A DNA stretch of 64,000 nucleotides from Sphingomonas parva (ex Maeng et al. 2020) (GCF_004564275.1 NZ_SPDV01000011.1:21999-85998), one strand, 5' to 3'; shown: positions 38,923 to 48,138, numbered from the stretch's first letter. Made by a program: numbers and translations. Notes: generated by a model not told the origin, from the letters alone.

Positions 38923-41283
38923 TTATTCGGCGGCTTCGGTCCAGACGGTACCGGCGCTCGCCGCGGCGTCGGCGCTGCGCTTGGCATCGATCCTGCGGAA
39001 GGTGGCGAGCGCCTGCCCGACCACCTGGTCCATGTTGTAGTAGCGATAGGTCGCCAGCCGGCCGACGAACGTGACGTTCGGGGTGGCGTCGGCGAGAGCT
39101 TCGTACTTCTTGAACAGGTCCTGATTTTCCGCCCGCGGGATCGGGTAATAAGGATCGCCTTCCGCGCTTGGATATTCGTAGGTGATGCTCGTCTTCGAAT
39201 GCTGCTGACCCGTGAGGTGCTTGTACTCGGTGATCCGCGTGTAGGGCACCTGCGGGTCCGGGTAGTTCACCACCGCCACCGGCTGGAACTGCTCCTCGTC
39301 GAGGATCTTGTGCTCGAAGCGAAGACTCCGATACGGCAGCTTGCCGTAACGGAAGTCGAAATACTCGTCGATCGGGCCGGTGAAGATGATGTGGCCGGCA
39401 TCGACCTCGCTGATGATGTCCTTGTAGTCGGTCGACAGCAGCACATCGATGTTCGGATGCTCGAGCATGCGGTTGAACATGGCAGTGTAGCCGTTCTTCG
39501 GCATGATCTGGTGCTTGTCGCCGAAGTAGCGGTCGTCGGTGTTGGTCCGGGTGGGAATCCGGGCCGTGACGGCCTTGTCGAGCCCGCTCGGATCGATGCC
39601 CCATTGCTTGCGGGTATAGCCCTGGAAAAAGAGCTCGTAGAGCTCGCGTCCCACGGCGGAGATCACCACGTCCTCCGAGGTCTTGATCTCGGCCACCGGC
39701 TCCGCGCGGGAGGCGAGATAGGCGGCGGCTTCCTCGTCGGTCTGGAGATCGAGGTCGAACAGCTGGTTGAGCGTGGTGCGGTTGATCGGGATCGGCACCA
39801 GCTGGTCGCGCACTTCGGCGAGCACGCGGTGCTCGTAAGGCCGCCACTCGGTGAATTGCGACAGATAGTCGACGATTTCGTCCGAATTGGCGTGGAAGAT
39901 GTGCGGCCCGTATTGGTGGATCAGCACGCCCGCTTCGTCGAGATGGTCATAGGCGTTGCCCGCGATGTGCGGCCGCTTGTCGATGACGAGGACGCGGGCG
40001 TCGTGCTGGCTCGCCAGCCGCTCGGCCAGCACCGATCCGGCGAAGCCGGCGCCGACGACCAGATAGTCATAGGTCTTCTTGTTGTGCGCCTTGACGATGT
40101 TCGGCCCCGCGGTCGGGACCTTCACCGCCTCGCGAACCAGGCCCGCCATGCGGGCGTAGGTGATGTCCCAGCTGAGGTTGGCGAGCTTCGCGTCGACCTG
40201 CCCAAGCCAATCGCCCTCGGTGCGGCTGAGCGCGAGCGCCTTCTCGCACGCCTCGATGAAGGCGGCCTGGCCGTCGGCGATGAACACCGCCTCGAGATCG
40301 CTGTAGTGGCGGATCACGTCGGTGATCGGGGTGGAGACCACCGGCCGGCCGCCGGCGAGATATTCCGGAGTCTTGGTCGGCGAGATGAACTTGGTCGATT
40401 CGTTGATCGCGAACGGCATCAGCGCGACGTCCCAGCCGCCGAGATAGACCGGCAGCTCGTCATAGGATTTGCCGCCGACGTAATGGATGTTGGCGCGCAG
40501 CGGCAGATCGGCCTCGTCGATCTTCACCACGGGCCCGACCATGACGATCGACCATTCGGGATGGGCATCGGCGACGGCGGCGATCAGCTCCAGATCCATG
40601 CGCTCGTCGATGACGCCATAGAAGCCCAGCCGCGGCCGGCCGATCGGCGCCTGGTCGTCGGGGATGGCGTCCATCGCGCGGGCCTGGGCGAAATGCGCCC
40701 GGTCGACGCTCGACGGAAAGGGGTGGATGTTCGGGTGGCGGTCCTTCTTCGCCTCGTAGAGGCTGTAGCCGCCGGTGAAGACCACGTCCGCCGCGGCGAT
40801 CAGCTCGCGCTCTAGATCGAGCAGCTGGGGCGGCGCGAAGCGGAAGTTGGCCAGCTCGTCCATGCAATCGTAGACGGTCGCCGCCGACGCCACGTGCCTG
40901 GAGAAGGGCAGCATCATCGGCGTGTAATACCAGCGGACGAAAGGCCCCTGCTCGCCGGCGAGGAACCCGTCCAGAAGGCTCTTCAGCGCCGCTTCGCGGC
41001 CGGCTTCGTCGAGCGACTCGGGAAGGGAGGGAGTCACGACGATCACGCCGGATTCGGCGCAGGTGCGCACGCCCAGGGCGGGGTCGCAGTCGGGGAGGGC
41101 CGCTTCGGGCTCTTCCCAGTAAATAACGCGCCGGTCGGCGGCAAAGCGGCTCATCAAATGCTGAGGTCGCTGGAAGACGAAATTCCACCGCAGATGGGAG
41201 AAGCAGATCAGCGTGTGGGTATCAGCGATCTGGGGCGCGGCCTGGCTCTGCCCCAGTGCGGAGGCGGTGGACAAGGTGATCAA
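38923..41283 (-). CDS. Fusion: glycosyltransferase + UDP-galactopyranose mutase
   Basis: A 786-residue two-domain protein. Residues 1-395 are a GT-B-like glycosyltransferase with FSHLRWNFVFQRPQHLMSRF at the N-terminus, RLGFYGVIDERMDLE and the C-terminal FISPTKTPEYLAGGRPVVST nucleotide-sugar loop. Residues 400-786 are a full-length Glf: YLVVGAGFAGSVLAERL, GPHIFH, GYTRKQWG and NVTFVGRLATYRYYNMDQ. Glf converts UDP-galactopyranose to the furanose donor. TTG 41283 is preceded by AAGGGG at 9 nt and was preferred over ATG 41358, which has no ribosome site. Confidence 0.88.
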   Translation of the reverse strand: MITLSTASALGQSQAAPQIADTHTLICFSHLRWNFVFQRPQHLMSRFAADRRVIYWEEPEAALPDCDPALGVRTCAESGVIVVTPSLPESLDEAGREAALKSLLDGFLAGEQGPFVRWYYTPMMLPFSRHVASAATVYDCMDELANFRFAPPQLLDLERELIAAADVVFTGGYSLYEAKKDRHPNIHPFPSSVDRAHFAQARAMDAIPDDQAPIGRPRLGFYGVIDERMDLELIAAVADAHPEWSIVMVGPVVKIDEADLPLRANIHYVGGKSYDELPVYLGGWDVALMPFAINESTKFISPTKTPEYLAGGRPVVSTPITDVIRHYSDLEAVFIADGQAAFIEACEKALALSRTEGDWLGQVDAKLANLSWDITYARMAGLVREAVKVPTAGPNIVKAHNKKTYDYLVVGAGFAGSVLAERLASQHDARVLVIDKRPHIAGNAYDHLDEAGVLIHQYGPHIFHANSDEIVDYLSQFTEWRPYEHRVLAEVRDQLVPIPINRTTLNQLFDLDLQTDEEAAAYLASRAEPVAEIKTSEDVVISAVGRELYELFFQGYTRKQWGIDPSGLDKAVTARIPTRTNTDDRYFGDKHQIMPKNGYTAMFNRMLEHPNIDVLLSTDYKDIISEVDAGHIIFTGPIDEYFDFRYGKLPYRSLRFEHKILDEEQFQPVAVVNYPDPQVPYTRITEYKHLTGQQHSKTSITYEYPSAEGDPYYPIPRAENQDLFKKYEALADATPNVTFVGRLATYRYYNMDQVVGQALATFRRIDAKRSADAAASAGTVWTEAAE

Positions 41284-41418
41284 CGAAGGATTCCCCTTAT
41301 GATTCTGGACGTCTTGAACAACGTACCTGCCGCGCAGGAAGTTCCTGCAGTGCAGCATGAATCATGTTGATATGGATCAGCCGAAAGCTGAACCATTTCA
41401 GCGCCGAAGCGGTGGGCT

Positions 41419-43473
41419 TTAGGAATCCTCGAAGGCGCTCCTGAGTTCCTCCAGCCACGGTTTGGCCGTGCCGTCGGCCGGCGCCCGCCAGTCTCCGCGC
41501 GGGCTGAGGCTGCCGCCGGCAGACACCTTGGGACTGTTCGGAATAGCGGTTCGCTTGAACTGGCTGATCTGGAAGAAGCGGAACAGGAAGACCTCGAGCC
41601 ACTTGCGAATCGTCTCGATGTCGTAGCTGCGCTTCAGATGTTCGGGGTAGCCGACCGGCCACATCCCGCGCTCGACCTCCGCCCATGCCTGCCAGGCGAG
41701 GAAGGCGACCTTCGACGGCGCCTGTCCTGCCCGCAGGATGTGAAACAGGAAGAAGTCGTGGAGCTCGTAGGGGCCGATCTTGTCCTCGGTCGACTGCATC
41801 TCCTGGTCTTCGCCCGCAGGAATCAGCTCGGGCGAGATCTTGGTCTGCAAGATGGCGTCGAGGATGCGGTTGGTCTCGTCGTCGAACTGTCCGGTCTTGA
41901 TCGCCCAGCGCACCAGATACTGGATCAGCGTCTTGGGCACGCCGGCGTTGACGCCATAATGGCTCATCTGGTCTCCGACGCCGTAGGTGGACCAGCCAAG
42001 AGCGACCTCCGAGAGGTCTCCGGTTCCGACGACGAATCCGCTCCTCTGGTTCGCCAGCCGGAACAGATAATCGGTACGCAGTCCCGCCTGCACGTTCTCG
42101 AAGGTGATGTCGTAGACCGGCTCGCCCTTCGCGAAGGGATGGCCCATGTCGGCCAGCATCTGCATCGCGGCGGGGCGGATGTCGATTTCCTCACCGACGA
42201 TTCCGAGCGCCCGCATCAGCGCCCAGGCGTTCGACTTGGTCGTATCGCCGGTGGCGAAGCCGGGCATGGTGAAGCCGAGGATCGTCGAACGCGGCAGCTT
42301 CAGCAGATCACACATCTTGGCCGCGACGATCAGCGCATGGGTGGAATCGAGACCGCCCGACACGCCGATGACGAGATGCTTGCCGCTCGTCGTCTGGAAG
42401 CGCTTGGCGAGGCCCTGCACCTGGATGTTGAAGGCCTCGTAGCAATCCTGGTCGAGCTGCTCGATGCGGTTCGGAACGAAGGGGAAGCGTCGGAGCAGCC
42501 GGCGGAATCCGATGTCGGCGAAGCTTGGCCGATGAGCAAAGCGGATCCGGCGGACGCGCTTCTCGGGATGACCGGCCGCCACCGCATTGTCGTTGAAGGT
42601 CGGCATCCGCATCCGCTCGAGCCGCAGGCGCTGGACGTCGACATCGGCGATGCAGAGCTCCGGCTCGAGGTCGAAGCGGTTGCTCTCCGCCAGCAATTCG
42701 CCGAACTCGTAGATCGCGCTCTGCCCGTCCCAGGCGAGATCCGTCGTGCTCTCGCCCGGACCCGAGGCCGCATAGACATAGGCGGCGCAGCAGCGGCTCG
42801 CCTGCGAGGCGCAGAGCAATTTGCGTTCGTCGGCCTTGCCGATCGTGATGTTGGACGCGGAGAGATTGCAGAGGATCAATGCGCCGGCCAGCGCACCGTG
42901 GGTGGAGGGCGGCTGCGGCGCCCAATAATCCTCGCAGATCTCGACGTGGAAGATGAAGTCGTCCAGATCTTCCGCCTCGAACAGCAGGTCCGGCCCGAAG
43001 GGGACGTTCTGCCCCGCGACGGAGATCGACAGCCCCTCCAGGCCGACTCCGGAGACGAACCAGCGCTTTTCGTAGTATTCGCGATAGTTCGGCAGGAAGC
43101 TCTTCGGCACCACGCCCAGGATCGCGCCGCGCGCCATCACCACGGCAGTGTTGTAAAGCCGGCCGTTCCGACGCAGGGGCGCGCCGACGATCAGCACCGG
43201 GGCAAGCGCCGCCGTCTCCGCGCAGAAGCGGGCGATCCCCGCCTCGACGGCGTCGAGGAAAGCCTCCTGCAGGTGGAGATCGTCGACCGCGTAGGAAGAG
43301 AGGTTAAGCTCTGGGAAGACCACCAGATCGCAGCCTTCCGCATCGGCCTGTCTGGCCAAGGTGATCGCCTGATCGGTGTTGAAGGAGACGTCGCCGGCGG
43401 AGCCGGTGGGACTGGCGGCCGCGGTTCGGACGAAGCCGTGGCGGTGGATGGCGGAAAACCTCGGCTTGGTCAC
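41419..43473 (-). CDS. nadE: Glutamine-dependent NAD(+) synthetase
   Basis: A 684-residue bifunctional enzyme. The N-terminal nitrilase-type glutaminase (about residues 15-320) shows VVFPELNLSSYAV, KSFLPNYREYYEKRWF (Lys) and VEICEDYW (catalytic Cys). The C-terminal amidotransferase has the PP-loop SGGLDSTHAL and [16 protein letters not shown]. It converts nicotinate adenine dinucleotide to NAD. The GTG at 43473 overlaps the stop of the CinA/PncC gene (GTGA), so two NAD-cycle enzymes are coupled. Confidence 0.93.
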   Translation of the reverse strand: MTKPRFSAIHRHGFVRTAAASPTGSAGDVSFNTDQAITLARQADAEGCDLVVFPELNLSSYAVDDLHLQEAFLDAVEAGIARFCAETAALAPVLIVGAPLRRNGRLYNTAVVMARGAILGVVPKSFLPNYREYYEKRWFVSGVGLEGLSISVAGQNVPFGPDLLFEAEDLDDFIFHVEICEDYWAPQPPSTHGALAGALILCNLSASNITIGKADERKLLCASQASRCCAAYVYAASGPGESTTDLAWDGQSAIYEFGELLAESNRFDLEPELCIADVDVQRLRLERMRMPTFNDNAVAAGHPEKRVRRIRFAHRPSFADIGFRRLLRRFPFVPNRIEQLDQDCYEAFNIQVQGLAKRFQTTSGKHLVIGVSGGLDSTHALIVAAKMCDLLKLPRSTILGFTMPGFATGDTTKSNAWALMRALGIVGEEIDIRPAAMQMLADMGHPFAKGEPVYDITFENVQAGLRTDYLFRLANQRSGFVVGTGDLSEVALGWSTYGVGDQMSHYGVNAGVPKTLIQYLVRWAIKTGQFDDETNRILDAILQTKISPELIPAGEDQEMQSTEDKIGPYELHDFFLFHILRAGQAPSKVAFLAWQAWAEVERGMWPVGYPEHLKRSYDIETIRKWLEVFLFRFFQISQFKRTAIPNSPKVSAGGSLSPRGDWRAPADGTAKPWLEELRSAFEDS

Positions 43474-43970
43474 AGCATCTCCGTCATCATGTCGATCGCG
43501 CTCTTCATGCATGCGATGCGTGTAGCACCTCGTCCGCCGGGGCCGAAATGCTCCTCCCTGTGGATGGTGACGCGACCGGCGCGGGCGCAGGCAAGGTGCA
43601 CCAGCCCAGGCTCGTCGCCGCTGTCCGCGAAGCCAGTGATCGAGAGGGCAATGTTGGCGCGGGAGCGGGCGAGGGTGCCTTCCGCCATAGCGATCGCCAC
43701 CTCCTTCGACACCGCCCCTTTCTCCTCGATCAGCTCCAGCGGCACGCCGAGCATCTCGTTCTTGGCCTCGTTGGTGTAGGTGACGAACCCCCGCTCGAAC
43801 GCGTGGGCAACGCCCTGAACGTCGGTCAGCAGGGACGCGAGCATGCCGCCGGTGCAGCTCTCCGCGGTCGCGAACATGAGGTCGCGCTCGCACGCCTTGG
43901 CCAGGAGGCGTCGGGTCGCCTCCTCCGTCTCGTTCGGCAGTACAGGGGAAAGGGTCTCGGTATCGTTCAA
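43470..43970 (-). CDS. CinA/PncC-type nicotinamide mononucleotide amidase
   Basis: A 166-residue CinA C-terminal domain protein that deamidates NMN to nicotinic acid mononucleotide. Motifs are TAESCTGGMLASLLTDVQG, FVTYTNEAKNEMLGV, GAVSKEVAIAMAEG and SITGFADSGD. No ATG lies early enough, and TTG at 43970 gives the normal length. Its product feeds NadD and then the downstream coupled nadE. It is divergent from the haemerythrin gene by 81 bp. Confidence 0.85.
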   Translation of the reverse strand: MNDTETLSPVLPNETEEATRRLLAKACERDLMFATAESCTGGMLASLLTDVQGVAHAFERGFVTYTNEAKNEMLGVPLELIEEKGAVSKEVAIAMAEGTLARSRANIALSITGFADSGDEPGLVHLACARAGRVTIHREEHFGPGGRGATRIACMKSAIDMMTEML

Positions 43971-44000
43971 AATGGCGGTCTCGCGAGATCGTTTCGGCAG

Positions 44001-44026
44001 GGAACCCGGTGCTCCGCCCGAATGTT
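44001..44026 (+). promoter_or_regulatory. EcfG-type general-stress promoter
   Basis: GGAAC at 44001-44005, a 17-nt spacer, and TGTT at 44023-44026 match the alphaproteobacterial general-stress sigma consensus GGAAC-N16/17-CGTT with one mismatch. It lies 25 nt before the haemerythrin start, giving a very short leader, and would also drive the next stress-like gene. Confidence 0.6.
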
Positions 44027-44051
44027 CCCGGCACAAAGGAGGAGGCACCAC

Positions 44052-44558
44052 ATGGCCGACAAGCAGAACGCAATCCAGTTGCTCACCGCCGACCATCGCG
44101 AGGTGGAGGCGCTGTTCGAGCAGTTCGAGAAAGCGAAGGACGACAGCAAGAAAGAGCGGATCGCGCGGCAGATCTGCACCGAGCTCAAGATTCACGCGAT
44201 GATCGAGGAGGAGCTCTTCTACCCGGCGTTCCGGGGCAAGATCTCCGACGACGATCTCGACGAGGCGATCGTCGAGCATGACGGCGCCAAGGTGCTGATC
44301 AACGACATCGAGGCGGGCAGCCCCGAGGCCGAGTTCTACGACGCGAAGGTCAAGGTGCTGCAGGAGCAGATCGAGCACCACGTCAAGGAAGAGGAGCGGG
44401 AGTCCGGCAACATCTTCTCGCAGGCGCGAAAGACCGACGTCGACCTCGACGCCCTGGGCGAGCAGATGCGGGCCCGCAAGCAGGAGCTGATGCGCCAGGC
44501 CGAGAGCGAAGGCCTGCCTCCGGCGCAGCCCGCCGCCCTCACGGAAGTGGAGGCTTGA
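44052..44558 (+). CDS. Haemerythrin HHE-domain protein
   Basis: A 168-residue, all-helical HHE-type haemerythrin protein. Candidate iron ligands are the His of LLTADHREVEALF, the H and E of IHAMIEEELFYPAF, VEHDGAK and IEHHVKEEERE. It likely binds a di-iron centre for oxygen, NO or iron handling under stress. A perfect AGGAGG site precedes ATG 44052, and an EcfG-like promoter sits just upstream. It ends 2 nt before the next ATG. Confidence 0.87.
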   Translation: MADKQNAIQLLTADHREVEALFEQFEKAKDDSKKERIARQICTELKIHAMIEEELFYPAFRGKISDDDLDEAIVEHDGAKVLINDIEAGSPEAEFYDAKVKVLQEQIEHHVKEEERESGNIFSQARKTDVDLDALGEQMRARKQELMRQAESEGLPPAQPAALTEVEA

Positions 44559-44560
44559 TC

Positions 44561-44887
44561 ATGGCCTGGAATCGCAATCGCACGATCCTCGGCGTGGCGG
44601 CGGCCGCCGCTGCCGGTCTTGGCTATTATGCGGTCCAGCTGGTCCGCGGCCGTGGCGGCCTTGCGGCCGTCCTGGGACGCAATGCGCGCAGCTCGGGCGC
44701 CGGCATCACCGGCAGCGCGGCGCTCGCCGGCGACGGCGCGGAAGGTGCAGTCGGTAATTCGGGCGCGGCGCGCGATGCCGGCGCCGCCGAGATGCGCGAT
44801 CCGCCGCAGCGCTGGACGGCGCAGGACGAGGCGGTCGACGAGACCTTCCCGGCCAGCGATCCGGTGACGGCCAAGCACGTCGACTGA
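44561..44887 (+). CDS. Small membrane-anchored protein with DETFPASDP tail
   Basis: A 108-residue protein with one N-terminal membrane helix (ILGVAAAAAAGLGYYAVQL), an Ala/Gly-rich middle and a C-terminal box EAVDETFPASDPVTA. That box recurs in small stress-associated proteins of alphaproteobacteria. GGAGG lies 7 nt before the ATG at 44561. It is co-transcribed with the haemerythrin gene. Function unknown. Confidence 0.7.
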   Translation: MAWNRNRTILGVAAAAAAGLGYYAVQLVRGRGGLAAVLGRNARSSGAGITGSAALAGDGAEGAVGNSGAARDAGAAEMRDPPQRWTAQDEAVDETFPASDPVTAKHVD

Positions 44888-44924
44888 CGACTTTTTCGGC
44901 CGCTCGTGAGCGGCCGGGCGACGC

Positions 44925-45938
44925 TCAATAGGCCCTGGCGATGGCGAACTCGACCGCCTCGACCAGGGCCGATTTGGCACTGCCGTTCCGGAACGGCCCG
45001 AGCGCGTCGATCGCGCGCTGGCCGTAAGTGCGTGCCCGCGCGATGGTGTCGTCGATCGCATTGTGTCGCTTCAGCAGCGCGATGGCGTGGGCGAGATCAT
45101 CGTCCGAGGTGCGGCTGCCCTCCATCGCCTCCCGCCAGAACCTGCGGTCCGCTTCGTCTCCGCGCGCATGGGCGAGGATCACCGGGAGCGTCACCTTGCC
45201 GTCGCGGAAGTCGTCGCCCACGCCCTTGCCCATCGTCTCGGCATCGGACACGTAGTCGATTGCATCGTCGATCAGCTGGAAGGCGATACCGAGATTGCGT
45301 CCGTAGCAGTCGAGCGCCTGCTCGACGCTTTCGTCCCTCTCGGCGACGACGCCGGCGATCCGGCACGCGGCGGCGAACAGCGCCGCCGTCTTGGCGCTGA
45401 TGATCCCGAGATAATGGTCCTCGCTGGTCTCGACCCGCCGCTGCGCGGTGAGCTGATCCACCTCGCCCTCGGCGATGACCGCGGACGCGCGGGAGAGAAT
45501 GCGCAGCACCTTCAGGCTGCCGTCCTCGACCATCAGCTCGAAGCTGCGGGAAAAAAGAAAGTCTCCGACGAGCACGCTCGCCGGATTGCCCCAGATGATG
45601 TTCGCGGTGCGCCGGCCGCGCCTCAGGCCGGAGCCGTCGACGACGTCGTCATGAAGCAGGGTCGCGGTGTGGATGAACTCGACCGCTGCCGCGAGCTTGT
45701 GGTGACGGGTGCCGCCGTAATCGAGCAGCCGGGCACAGGCGAGGGTCAGCATCGGCCGCATCCGCTTGCCCCCGCCGGCGATGAGATGGCCGGCCAGCTC
45801 GGGGATCAGCGCGACCTCGCTCTGCATGCGATCGAGGATGACGCTGTTGACGTGGTTGAGGTCCGCCGCGACCAGCTGGATCATCGGATCGAGCGAGGGG
45901 GCGCGGGCGGAACCGATCGGATGGACGGTGGCGCTCAC
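44925..45938 (-). CDS. ispB: Polyprenyl diphosphate synthase (octa/decaprenyl type)
   Basis: A 337-residue trans-prenyl transferase for the quinone side chain. The first Asp-rich motif is LLHDDVVD and the second is AFQLIDDAIDY. GGGKRMRPMLTLACARL is the substrate-binding Lys/Arg region. GTG at 45938 gives the family length, and an ATG at 45884 is an alternative. Chain length cannot be read off with certainty; ubiquinone-10 would be usual for a sphingomonad. Confidence 0.9.
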   Translation of the reverse strand: MSATVHPIGSARAPSLDPMIQLVAADLNHVNSVILDRMQSEVALIPELAGHLIAGGGKRMRPMLTLACARLLDYGGTRHHKLAAAVEFIHTATLLHDDVVDGSGLRRGRRTANIIWGNPASVLVGDFLFSRSFELMVEDGSLKVLRILSRASAVIAEGEVDQLTAQRRVETSEDHYLGIISAKTAALFAAACRIAGVVAERDESVEQALDCYGRNLGIAFQLIDDAIDYVSDAETMGKGVGDDFRDGKVTLPVILAHARGDEADRRFWREAMEGSRTSDDDLAHAIALLKRHNAIDDTIARARTYGQRAIDALGPFRNGSAKSALVEAVEFAIARAY

Positions 45939-46016
45939 GGGCGCGCTCTGCGCGCGCGGTGGGGAAAAGGCAAGGCCGGTGCGAACAAGTCCCCACCATG
46001 GATCGCGATCGAAAGA

Positions 46017-47411
46017 TCAGCCGCAGAGCGGCAGCTTCAGGCGGGCCATCAGCCCGCCCAGGTCCTCGCTCTCCTCGAGCGCGATCGAGCCGCCGTAGAT
46101 CTCCGCGACGTCGCGGACGATGGCGAGGCCGAGGCCGGTGCCCGGCTTGTCAGTGTCCAGGCGGGCGCCCCGGGCGAAGATCGAGACGCGCTCCTCCTCC
46201 GGAATGCCGCTGCCGTCGTCCTCGACCTCGATCTCGACACATTCGGGGGTCGTCTTCACCGTCACGAACACGCGTCCGCCGCCGTATTTGGCGGCATTCT
46301 CGATCAGATTGCCGACCATCTCGTCGAGGTCCTGGCGCTCCACCCGGACCGCAGCCTGCTTGTCGCCGGCAAGATCGACGGTGACGTTCTCGTAGAGGCG
46401 GGTGACCGCGCGCTCGACCGATTCGAGCGACGGCCAGACTTCGGCGCGGGCCTGGGCGCTCGATCGCCGGCCGATCGCCCGCGCGCGGGCGAGGTGATGA
46501 TCGACCTGCCGGCGCATCGTCGTGGCCTCGCGGCACACCGTCTCCGGCAGGTCCGGGCTGTTTGCCGTCGCCGCATTGGTGATGACGGTGAGCGGCGTCT
46601 TCAGCGCATGGGCGAGATTGCCGGCATGGCGCCGGGCTTCCTCGGCCTGGAGCTCGTTATGCGCGAGGAGAGCGTTCAGCTCCTCCTTCAGCGGCTCGAT
46701 CTCGCGCGGAAAGCTCTCCTCGATCCGCGATCGCTCGCCCGAGCGGATCGATGCGATCGCCTGCCGGACCCGGCGCAACGGCCAGAGGCCGTACACCGCC
46801 TGCAGCGCGGCGAGGATCACGAGGCCGAGCCCGAGGATTCCGAACGAGCGGACCAGTGTCCGGCGCAACACCTTGATCTGCTCGTCGAGCTCGGCGCGGC
46901 TTTCCGCGACCTGAACGCGCCAGAGCAAGGGCGAGCCGGGGATGCGTACGTCGCGCTCGACGATACGGAGCGTCTCTCCGGCAAACTCGTCGCTGTCGTA
47001 GACGTGGCTCTCGAAATCCTTGTGACTGTTGCGCACCCCGAGCTTGCGGTCCCAGAGCGAGCGGGACAGCAGGTCGAGATCCGGGTTTTTCGGTTGCTGG
47101 CCGTCCGGGACGCCGCTGATCTGGAAATAGAGGCCGGAGTAAGGCTCCAGGAAGCGCTGGTCCGCGGGCGGGCGGTTGAGATACGCCTCTCCGTCGGGGC
47201 CCACTTCCGCCGAGGCGATCAGCGCGGTCAGCACATATTCGAGGCCGACATCGAAATTGCGGGTCACCGCGCTCGACAGGACCCGGTCCAGCGCATAGCC
47301 GCCCACGCCCAGAAGCAGGGTGATCCAGATCGCCGAGATGACGATCATGCGCCGGGTCAGCGAACCGGTTCCGCGTCCCGCCTTGCCCTTGTTGCGGCGC
47401 CCGATCAGCAC
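46017..47411 (-). CDS. Sensor histidine kinase (PhoQ-like)
   Basis: A 464-residue membrane kinase. One helix follows the N-terminus (MIVISAIWITLLLGVGGYAL), then a periplasmic sensor of about 130 residues and a second helix (ILGLGLVILAALQAVYGLW). The phospho-acceptor His is in GNLAHALKTPLTVI, the N box is NLIENAAKYG, and G boxes are DDGSGIP and GTGLGLAIV. The GTG at 47411 has GGAG 6 nt upstream. Its partner regulator lies just upstream. The acidic-loop Mg2+/antimicrobial-peptide role of PhoQ is a guess from architecture. Confidence 0.87.
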   Translation of the reverse strand: MLIGRRNKGKAGRGTGSLTRRMIVISAIWITLLLGVGGYALDRVLSSAVTRNFDVGLEYVLTALIASAEVGPDGEAYLNRPPADQRFLEPYSGLYFQISGVPDGQQPKNPDLDLLSRSLWDRKLGVRNSHKDFESHVYDSDEFAGETLRIVERDVRIPGSPLLWRVQVAESRAELDEQIKVLRRTLVRSFGILGLGLVILAALQAVYGLWPLRRVRQAIASIRSGERSRIEESFPREIEPLKEELNALLAHNELQAEEARRHAGNLAHALKTPLTVITNAATANSPDLPETVCREATTMRRQVDHHLARARAIGRRSSAQARAEVWPSLESVERAVTRLYENVTVDLAGDKQAAVRVERQDLDEMVGNLIENAAKYGGGRVFVTVKTTPECVEIEVEDDGSGIPEEERVSIFARGARLDTDKPGTGLGLAIVRDVAEIYGGSIALEESEDLGGLMARLKLPLCG

Positions 47412-47472
47412 CCACGTCTCCTGCAGCCGCGCCGAACCTGCCAGCCAGGAGGAAGATGGAGGCTGAACAAGA

Positions 47473-48138
47473 TCAGCCCGTCGGCTCTTCCAGCGAATAG
47501 CCAAGGCCGCGGATGGTGGTGATCACGTCGGGTCCAAGCTTCTTGCGGATGCGCGTGACGAACACTTCGATCGTGTTCGAATCGCGATCGAAATCCTGGT
47601 CGTAGATGTGCTCGATCAGCTCGGTGCGGGACACGACCTTGCCCTTGTGGTGCATCAGGTACGACAGCAATTTATATTCCTGCGCGGTGAGCTTCACCGG
47701 CTCGCCATTGAGCGTCACCTTGCCCGAGCGGGTGTCCAGCCGGACGTCGCCGGCGGTGAGCTCCGAGGACGCGTTGCCGGACGCTCGGCGGATCAGCGCC
47801 CGCAGCCGTGCGATCAGCTCCTCGGTCTGGAACGGCTTGGCGAGATAGTCGTCCGCGCCCGCGTCAAGCCCGGCGACCTTGTCGGACCAGCTGTCCCGCG
47901 CGGTGAGGACCAGCACCGGGACGGCCATTCCGTCCTTGCGCCAGCGGTCCAGCACGGTGAGGCCGTCCACTTCCGGAAGGCCGAGATCCAGGATGATCGC
48001 ATCATAGGTCTCGGTCGAGCCGAGATAATGGCCATCCTCACCGTCGGTCGCGAGATCGACGGCATAGCCGGCGCCCTCCAGGGTCGCGCGAAGCTGGCGT
48101 CCCAGGTTGGGCTCGTCCTCGACGATCAGAACACGCAT
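47473..48138 (-). CDS. OmpR-family response regulator (PhoP-like)
   Basis: A 221-residue regulator. The receiver has EDEP, the phospho-acceptor Asp51 in IILDLGLPEVDG, a Thr in LVLTARDS, and Lys in YLAKPF. The C-terminal winged helix reads LTAQEYKLLSYLMHHKGKVVSR then VFVTRIRKKLG. ATG 48138 was chosen over 48144 because AGGGG is 6 nt before it. It controls genes with the adjacent kinase; a PepSY protein gene lies upstream and may be in the same unit. Confidence 0.92.
   Translation of the reverse strand: MRVLIVEDEPNLGRQLRATLEGAGYAVDLATDGEDGHYLGSTETYDAIILDLGLPEVDGLTVLDRWRKDGMAVPVLVLTARDSWSDKVAGLDAGADDYLAKPFQTEELIARLRALIRRASGNASSELTAGDVRLDTRSGKVTLNGEPVKLTAQEYKLLSYLMHHKGKVVSRTELIEHIYDQDFDRDSNTIEVFVTRIRKKLGPDVITTIRGLGYSLEEPTG

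Noticed and set aside
41284..41358. ATG 41358 as the start of the GT-UGM gene
   Set aside because: No ribosome site precedes it, and the extra 25 residues (Cys/Arg/His-rich) match no domain. TTG 41283 has AAGGGG at the right distance.
44893..44918. CGGCCGCTC...GAGCGGCCG hairpin as a terminator
   Set aside because: The T-run precedes the stem on plus and becomes an A-run after the stem on minus, the wrong order for termination on either strand.
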